Below are positions 7,601 to 11,033 of a stretch of DNA of 11,033 nucleotides, piece by piece; positions within the stretch are counted from its first letter, which is position 1; every line of letters begins with the position of its first letter. The stretch covers positions 1 through 11,033 of the forward strand of contig CATPBF010000002.1 in NCBI GenBank assembly GCA_955652585.1. The letters are read 5' to 3'. Under the pieces are notes generated by a model that did not search any database, had not been told where the DNA came from, and was given only the letters and a program-made list of their open reading frames with translations. The DNA comes from Candidatus Dormiibacterota bacterium (GTDB taxonomy: Bacteria > Chloroflexota > Dormibacteria > Dormibacterales > Dormibacteraceae). Position numbers and translations under genes: made by a program.

Positions 7601-7841
7601 CTCGATGCGCCAGGACATCTTCACTGTCGGCCGTCCGGCGGGTCTCAAGGAGTACCGCGAAAAGGTGCTCGAACAGGCCGACCTCGAGCGCAGCCGCGAC
7701 GTTGTCCTGCAGGCCATCTCACGCATCAAAGGCGGCCATTTCGAGCCGGCGCCGCGCGATCTCGCGGGCACCTGTATATCGCGCTTCTCGTCCTGCCCGC
7801 ACGCCGCGATCTGTCCCTACGGCGGGGCACCGCCCGAATGA
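4638..7841 (+). CDS. AdnAB-like helicase-nuclease, first subunit (UvrD-like motor plus RecB-like nuclease)
   Basis: This 1067-residue protein is likely one half of a heterodimer that unwinds and resects DNA ends for recombination. Superfamily 1A motor motifs, in order: Walker A AGPGTGKT (16-23), Ia LALTFSTGAADEI, Ic STFHSFCWRVLR, Walker B DEFQD (216-220), III VVGDPDQSIYGFRG (from 243), IV FAILLRS (352-358), V TVHQAKGLEF (598-607) and VI FVAMTRAKR (665-673). A variable linker leads to a PD-(D/E)XK nuclease at about 775-1060 with H816, D912 (GKIDRVN), D926-Y-K928 (VIDYKTG) and the QLALYYLA helix, all catalytic positions intact. C788 (LKCPRLY) with C1046, C1053 and C1059 could ligate an AddB-type Fe-S cluster. 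Walker A is so near the N-terminus that no Q motif is present. The stop overlaps the next gene's start by ATGA. The architecture is that of AdnA/AdnB; which of the two it corresponds to I cannot say. An unrelated repair or phage-defence role is possible. Confidence 0.9.
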   Translation: MPLDIHDIKGPLRVLAGPGTGKTRALVDLYEQAVLEHVAGRDQILALTFSTGAADEIARRIDERLKDDYGEAWISTFHSFCWRVLRDHAPDPRRMLVNGFQESIVMRDVLAHIDPGGLGALIGVRGSDSFARDLLGFVALMKQNLVHPDALVLATEARGSDRLRALAAAYKSYQERLSAAGMVDFRDLITGAIELLQSKDELRDQLRFKFRLILVDEFQDVDPAQFQLLQLLAPPASHPRLVVVGDPDQSIYGFRGTVPRLLGVDFPMVYGAATVSLAECWRCSQQALDAGERLLGATQPGRARRNLRSVAGVSPPSVVVAHEGDALDEAFFCAREIKRIHTAFPDLRYDDFAILLRSTTALGAPFEEALRALDLPYEVRGSGATARNEVVRFLVGYLESLRKPDDPAAFESALASSLGGVGSRTLSRLRAHAFEQARPLARVMRRLMYVLAAKDSQRYPLPWGGEVPAEPPSPPDYYEYLTEAELDALHSAMSARYRLLERAKRLPLASLAYSVLIEDGAIGKLLTLELRAQQRTEAMADLRSTIDGLEAVEEVHERLHGSKPLLSDLSGSLDALLSGAADDTEPASARRDAVQVMTVHQAKGLEFQVVFASGFAHGLFPSEARPHPLLDVEDRSWLEAFKVGFMPSWPSDPDGHLAEEARLAFVAMTRAKRVYLTYADTYLRQAGPSVFLGMAAPDAEMKELTRASARLEPADVLLAREAEVLIAAHRETVTDAMTARAAGLGLDVSFIADRDAGEPFEPYGGERNPDHVEIDHFSPTTLNDYLKCPRLYWYNHHPGLAEEPRSVAMERGGFLHEVLEDFHASEVEWRPLEAEGQRGWLETVLQKHLDGYLSRMEATLDRRREEKQVRSLLENYIRFVTGMQHIRRLGTLALEQRFHLQLDGAEIVGKIDRVNDVGDGEVEVIDYKTGAGKAMRWAYEMYFGPDMYDVQLALYYLACKYGFDDEGKPLGFQPRFLSLWYPKDWVWGSMRQDIFTVGRPAGLKEYREKVLEQADLERSRDVVLQAISRIKGGHFEPAPRDLAGTCISRFSSCPHAAICPYGGAPPE

Positions 7842-10800
7842 TCGCTGGACCTACCCGGACGCTCAGCCCCGAGCAGATCGCTGCCGCCCACGCAGGTCCA
7901 GAAGGCGCGTTCCTGATCGCGGCGGGGCCGGGCACGGGCAAGACCGCCACCGCGACCGAGCGCTTCTGCTGGCTGGTCGAGCATCGGGTGCCGGCGGGCC
8001 ACATCCTGGCGGTCACGTTCAACGAGCGCGCCGCCGATGAGCTCAGGACGCGGATCACCGATGAGCTGACGGCGCGCCGGCCTGATCTCGGGCCCGAGGT
8101 CCTCGATGGTGCCTGGATCGGGACTTTCCATGGCATCTGTTCTCGCTTACTCGACGAGTTCGCCTACCTGATCGGGTCACCGCGCGAGCTCAAGGTGCTC
8201 GACGAGACCGGGCAGCGGCTGTTCGAACAGCGATTGGTGGCGCGCCTGCGCAGCGGCGAAGCGGCCCCCCTCGATCCCGACTCCTTCACGGCTTTGAGCG
8301 TCGACGACCTCGACGAGCTCCTCCGTTCCGGCTTGCGATTCCTGCTCAAGCTCAAGGGCCGAGGCATCACGCCCGCGCGCTTCCACAAACGCGCACTCGA
8401 GCTGCACGCCGAGCACTGGGATTCTCCGGTCGATGCCGCCGCGCGCCAGGCCGCGCACGCGGAGCTGGAGGCGATCGAGGTCCTCCATCTCGTCTACCAG
8501 ACCTACGAGGAAGCATTGGCGGCCGGCGGGCTGCGCGACTTCGACGACCTGATTCTCGAGGTCATCGATGCGCTCGAGCGAGTGCCGGAGTTCCGCCGGC
8601 GCTGCCGCGAACGATTCCGTTATCTGCTCGTGGACGAATTTCAGGACACCAACCGGATCCAGCTCGACCTCATCCGGCTCCTGGCCGCGGAGGACTTCGG
8701 GAACGTGGCCGTGGTCGGCGACGCCAAGCAGTCGATCTATGGCTGGCGCGATGCCGAGATCGAGAACATCCGCAGCCGCTTTGGGGGCAAGCGACTCCCG
8801 CTCACGCATAACCGGCGATCGTTCCAGGAGATCCTGGATTGTGCCACGGCGTTCATCCGGCGCGACCCCGATTTCGCGGACGAGCCCGACCTCGTCGCGA
8901 CACGAGGTGCCGGCAGCTGGCCGGTGACCGTGGTCATGGCGCCAGACTCGCGGACCGAGGCGCGTTCGGTGGCCGAGACCATCAGGCGGCTGTATCGAGG
9001 CGGCCGCCGTTTCTCGGACATCGCCATCCTCGCTCATTCCATCCGCATGCTCCCTCGCGATTTCGAGGACGAGCTCAGACGGCAGGGGATCCCATATCTG
9101 ACCAGCGGCGGCTCGGGTTTCTTCGACCGCCAGGAGATCAAGGACGTGCTAGCGATGCTCCGCCTCACCGAGAACCCGATGGACGACGGAGCGCTGGTGC
9201 GCGTGCTGCAGGGACCGATCGTGCGCCTGCCCGACCGCGGCCTGTACCGCATGGCGGCCAGGCGATTCGGCCGCCACGGCATGCGCTTGCGCGATTGCTT
9301 CGAGGCGTCTCGGATCGAAGGATTCCCGGAGATGGAGCCGAAGGTCGCCGCACGCGCGGCGGCCCTCGTCGACCTCACTGATCGTGTCGGCCGCCTCCGC
9401 GATGCGCTCACGGTGGCGGACATCCTGAACCGGCTGCTCGAGGAGACGGGATATCTACGCTGGGCGGAGTTGCGCGCGCAGCGAGACGGCAGCCCTCGCG
9501 CCCTGCTCAACCTACGCAAGGTCTTCCAGCTCGCTTCGCGTTTCGAGCGCGAGCTTGCGCTTGCGGGCATCGGCGACTTCGTTCGCCATCTGGACCAGGT
9601 CATCGACGCCGAGCTTCCGGTCGGCGAGGCGGCGGACGAGTCGGCCACCGCCGACGCCGTATCGCTGCTCACGGTCCACGCAGCCAAGGGCCTCGAGTTC
9701 CCGGTCGTGTTCCTGGTCAACCTGCGGCCGGCGCGGGCCCGCGACACTGAGCGGCTCTTTTTCGACGCCGACGGTCTGGGCTTCGTCATGAAGAACTGGC
9801 GGGGCGAGAAGCACCCGCGCTATCAGGCGACCTCACCAGGCGAACCTGCGGTCAAGCTCGCGATCGGCGAACGAAGGCGAATCGTCTACGTCGGCCTCAC
9901 CCGCACCAAGGATCTTCTTTACGTCACCGCCACGCGGGAGGAGCAGACAGCGCGCGAGGTGGAGATGGGCGACCAGGACCATTTCGCCGAGATCCTCAGC
10001 TGGGCGCTCGCGCACCCGGAGTCGGCGAACGTCGTCGAGGCCGAGCAGCTCGAGCTTCCGGTGCCGCGGCCATCCAACGGCGCTGCGGCAGACGGGTCGG
10101 AAGTGGTGATCGCGGTGCTCGACCGCATCGAAGCCATCCAGCCGCGGCGTGCGGCCGAGCCTGCGGTGGCGGCGCCGGAGATCAAGCTCAGCTTCTCCCA
10201 GCTGCACGACTTCGAGATCTGCCCCGTGCGCTATCGGTTCAGCCAGGTGTGGCGTGTGCCCGCGCCGCCAGACGAGCTGCTGCCAAGGTATGCGCGCGCG
10301 ACCAATTCAACCGAGCTCGGCGCGGCGGTGCACGCCGCGCTGGCGGCGTGGCACTCGACCGGCGGCGACCTGCTCACCTTTTATTACGGACCCGAAGCGG
10401 GAAGGGAGATGCTCCGCGGCTACCTCGCCCATCCGCTGGCCTCGGCCCGAACGCTCGGGGTCGAGGTCGAGTTCAACCTGCGCATCGGACGCACCAGGGT
10501 GCGCGGCATCGTGGACCGGATCTGCGAGCAGGGCGGCCGGACCGTGCTCGTGGACTACAAGACCAACGCCACCATGGACGCAGCGCTGATCGAGGCATAC
10601 ACGACCCAGCTGCGCCTTTACGCACTTGCGGCTGGGCGCGGCCTGCTGCCGGGAGGGGCCAATCCGCGGCTGGTCCTCTTCGATCTTCGCCGTGCGCGTG
10701 AAATCGAGGTCGCCCCCGACAACGCGGTCGTCGAGGCTCGAGTGGCGGGCGTGTCTGAGCGCATCGCACTAAGCGACTTTGCACTCGGCCCCGAGAACGC

Positions 10801-10858
10801 CCAGAGGCCGTGTGCGATGTGTGCCTACCGGCCGATCTGCCCTGACGCCAGAACTTAA
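7838..10858 (+). CDS. AdnAB-like helicase-nuclease, second subunit (UvrD-like motor plus RecB-like nuclease, Fe-S)
   Basis: This 1006-residue protein is the probable partner of the preceding one. Its ATG overlaps the upstream TGA (ATGA), so the pair is translationally coupled; the frame continues far upstream of this ATG, but that part runs inside the first gene and is not real. Motor motifs: Q motif LSPEQIAAA with Q13, Walker A GPGTGKT (30-36), Ia LAVTFNERAADEL, Ic GTFHGICSRLL, Walker B DEFQD (266-270), III VVGDAKQSIYGWRD (from 292), V TVHAAKGLEF (612-621) and VI VYVGLTRTK (683-691). The nuclease spans about 785-1003: LSFSQLHDFEICPVRY, H832, D893 (GIVDRIC), D906-Y-K908 (LVDYKTN) and QLRLYALAAG. 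C795 with C992-x2-C995-x5-C1001 reproduces the AddB iron-sulfur spacing exactly. Both nuclease and ATPase sites look active, unlike AddB or RecC, whose motor sites are degenerate. This supports the AdnAB type of end-processing enzyme. Confidence 0.9.
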   Translation: MIAGPTRTLSPEQIAAAHAGPEGAFLIAAGPGTGKTATATERFCWLVEHRVPAGHILAVTFNERAADELRTRITDELTARRPDLGPEVLDGAWIGTFHGICSRLLDEFAYLIGSPRELKVLDETGQRLFEQRLVARLRSGEAAPLDPDSFTALSVDDLDELLRSGLRFLLKLKGRGITPARFHKRALELHAEHWDSPVDAAARQAAHAELEAIEVLHLVYQTYEEALAAGGLRDFDDLILEVIDALERVPEFRRRCRERFRYLLVDEFQDTNRIQLDLIRLLAAEDFGNVAVVGDAKQSIYGWRDAEIENIRSRFGGKRLPLTHNRRSFQEILDCATAFIRRDPDFADEPDLVATRGAGSWPVTVVMAPDSRTEARSVAETIRRLYRGGRRFSDIAILAHSIRMLPRDFEDELRRQGIPYLTSGGSGFFDRQEIKDVLAMLRLTENPMDDGALVRVLQGPIVRLPDRGLYRMAARRFGRHGMRLRDCFEASRIEGFPEMEPKVAARAAALVDLTDRVGRLRDALTVADILNRLLEETGYLRWAELRAQRDGSPRALLNLRKVFQLASRFERELALAGIGDFVRHLDQVIDAELPVGEAADESATADAVSLLTVHAAKGLEFPVVFLVNLRPARARDTERLFFDADGLGFVMKNWRGEKHPRYQATSPGEPAVKLAIGERRRIVYVGLTRTKDLLYVTATREEQTAREVEMGDQDHFAEILSWALAHPESANVVEAEQLELPVPRPSNGAAADGSEVVIAVLDRIEAIQPRRAAEPAVAAPEIKLSFSQLHDFEICPVRYRFSQVWRVPAPPDELLPRYARATNSTELGAAVHAALAAWHSTGGDLLTFYYGPEAGREMLRGYLAHPLASARTLGVEVEFNLRIGRTRVRGIVDRICEQGGRTVLVDYKTNATMDAALIEAYTTQLRLYALAAGRGLLPGGANPRLVLFDLRRAREIEVAPDNAVVEARVAGVSERIALSDFALGPENAQRPCAMCAYRPICPDART

Positions 10859-10902
10859 GTGGTCAGTCCGGGAAGCCGCTCGCCAATTCATCGGCCTAGG
10901 CG

Positions 10903-10924
10903 GCCGGGCTTCGCTGAAGCCGGC
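10903..10924 (+). terminator. Hairpin after the helicase-nuclease operon, possible terminator
   Basis: Starting 45 bases past the TAA, GGCTTC and GAAGCC pair around a GCT loop. Beyond a single bulged G, the stem extends by three more G-C pairs. No T-run follows, so if it stops transcription it is not a classical intrinsic terminator. The remaining bases to the window end contain a weak inverted repeat CGCAT/ATGCG (10950-10966) and a short GC-rich hairpin near 11000. I found no convincing gene or tRNA in them. Confidence 0.35.
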
Positions 10925-11033
10925 GTCGCCACCAGTGCGCGCTCGGTAACGCATATACGCGATGCGCGACCACACCTGCTAGTAGGGTCCTTTGCTCCGG
11001 CCCCCGAGGGCGCGCCGTGTGGAGCGAGTTGCC

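Noticed and set aside
7445..7837. N-terminal extension of the second helicase-nuclease within the end of the first
   Set aside because: The extra 131 residues lie in another frame inside the nuclease domain of the first protein and have basic, low-complexity content. The ATG at 7838 gives the normal UvrD-like N-terminus with the Q motif.
10925..11033. Start or end of another gene, or a tRNA, at the right edge
   Set aside because: Short frames run through on the minus strand, but none has a recognisable domain or a start. No cloverleaf, T-loop sequence or CCA end could be found.

Overview
The window is a compact, very GC-rich piece of bacterial chromosome with five intact protein genes, one gene cut by the left edge, and one further gene whose start is uncertain. 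Codon use is uniformly GC-rich. Non-ATG starts, possible leaderless starts and two UvrD-like motor nucleases encoded side by side suggest a soil-type high-GC lineage such as Actinomycetota, Chloroflexota or a related candidate phylum. I cannot place it more precisely from sequence alone.

Left part (1-2344, minus strand). Transcription runs right to left. A CPBP-type intramembrane protease-like membrane protein (1793-2344) is followed with no gap by an MFS transporter (617-1792). The two are in the same reading frame, separated only by one TAG codon. After 98 bases comes a GntR/FCD-family regulator (518 down to the left edge, C-terminus missing), with a palindrome and a helically phased direct repeat upstream that may be its operator. 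These three genes plausibly form a regulated transport unit with an unknown substrate.

Middle (2403-4489). A DsbA-fold protein with only one active-site cysteine (plus strand) diverges from the CPBP gene and converges on a large membrane glycosyltransferase of the ArnT/PMT-like GT-C type (minus strand). Their stop codons share the palindrome CTAG. The 148 bases at 4490-4637 separate the glycosyltransferase from the helicase operon and carry start signals for both.

Right part (4638-10858, plus strand). Two large proteins of 1067 and 1006 residues overlap by ATGA. Each has a UvrD/Rep-like superfamily 1A motor at the N-terminus and a RecB-like PD-(D/E)XK nuclease at the C-terminus, with all catalytic motifs visible. 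Each also has a cysteine set fitting an AddB-like iron-sulfur cluster around the nuclease. This is the architecture of the AdnAB double-strand-break resection machine known from mycobacteria, in which both subunits carry motor and nuclease. It is the main item of interest. The first subunit lacks a Q motif and has an altered cysteine spacing, so the two are not equivalent.

The last 175 bases hold a hairpin that may end the helicase operon, and no convincing gene. No tRNA, rRNA, CRISPR, insertion sequence or attachment site was seen.
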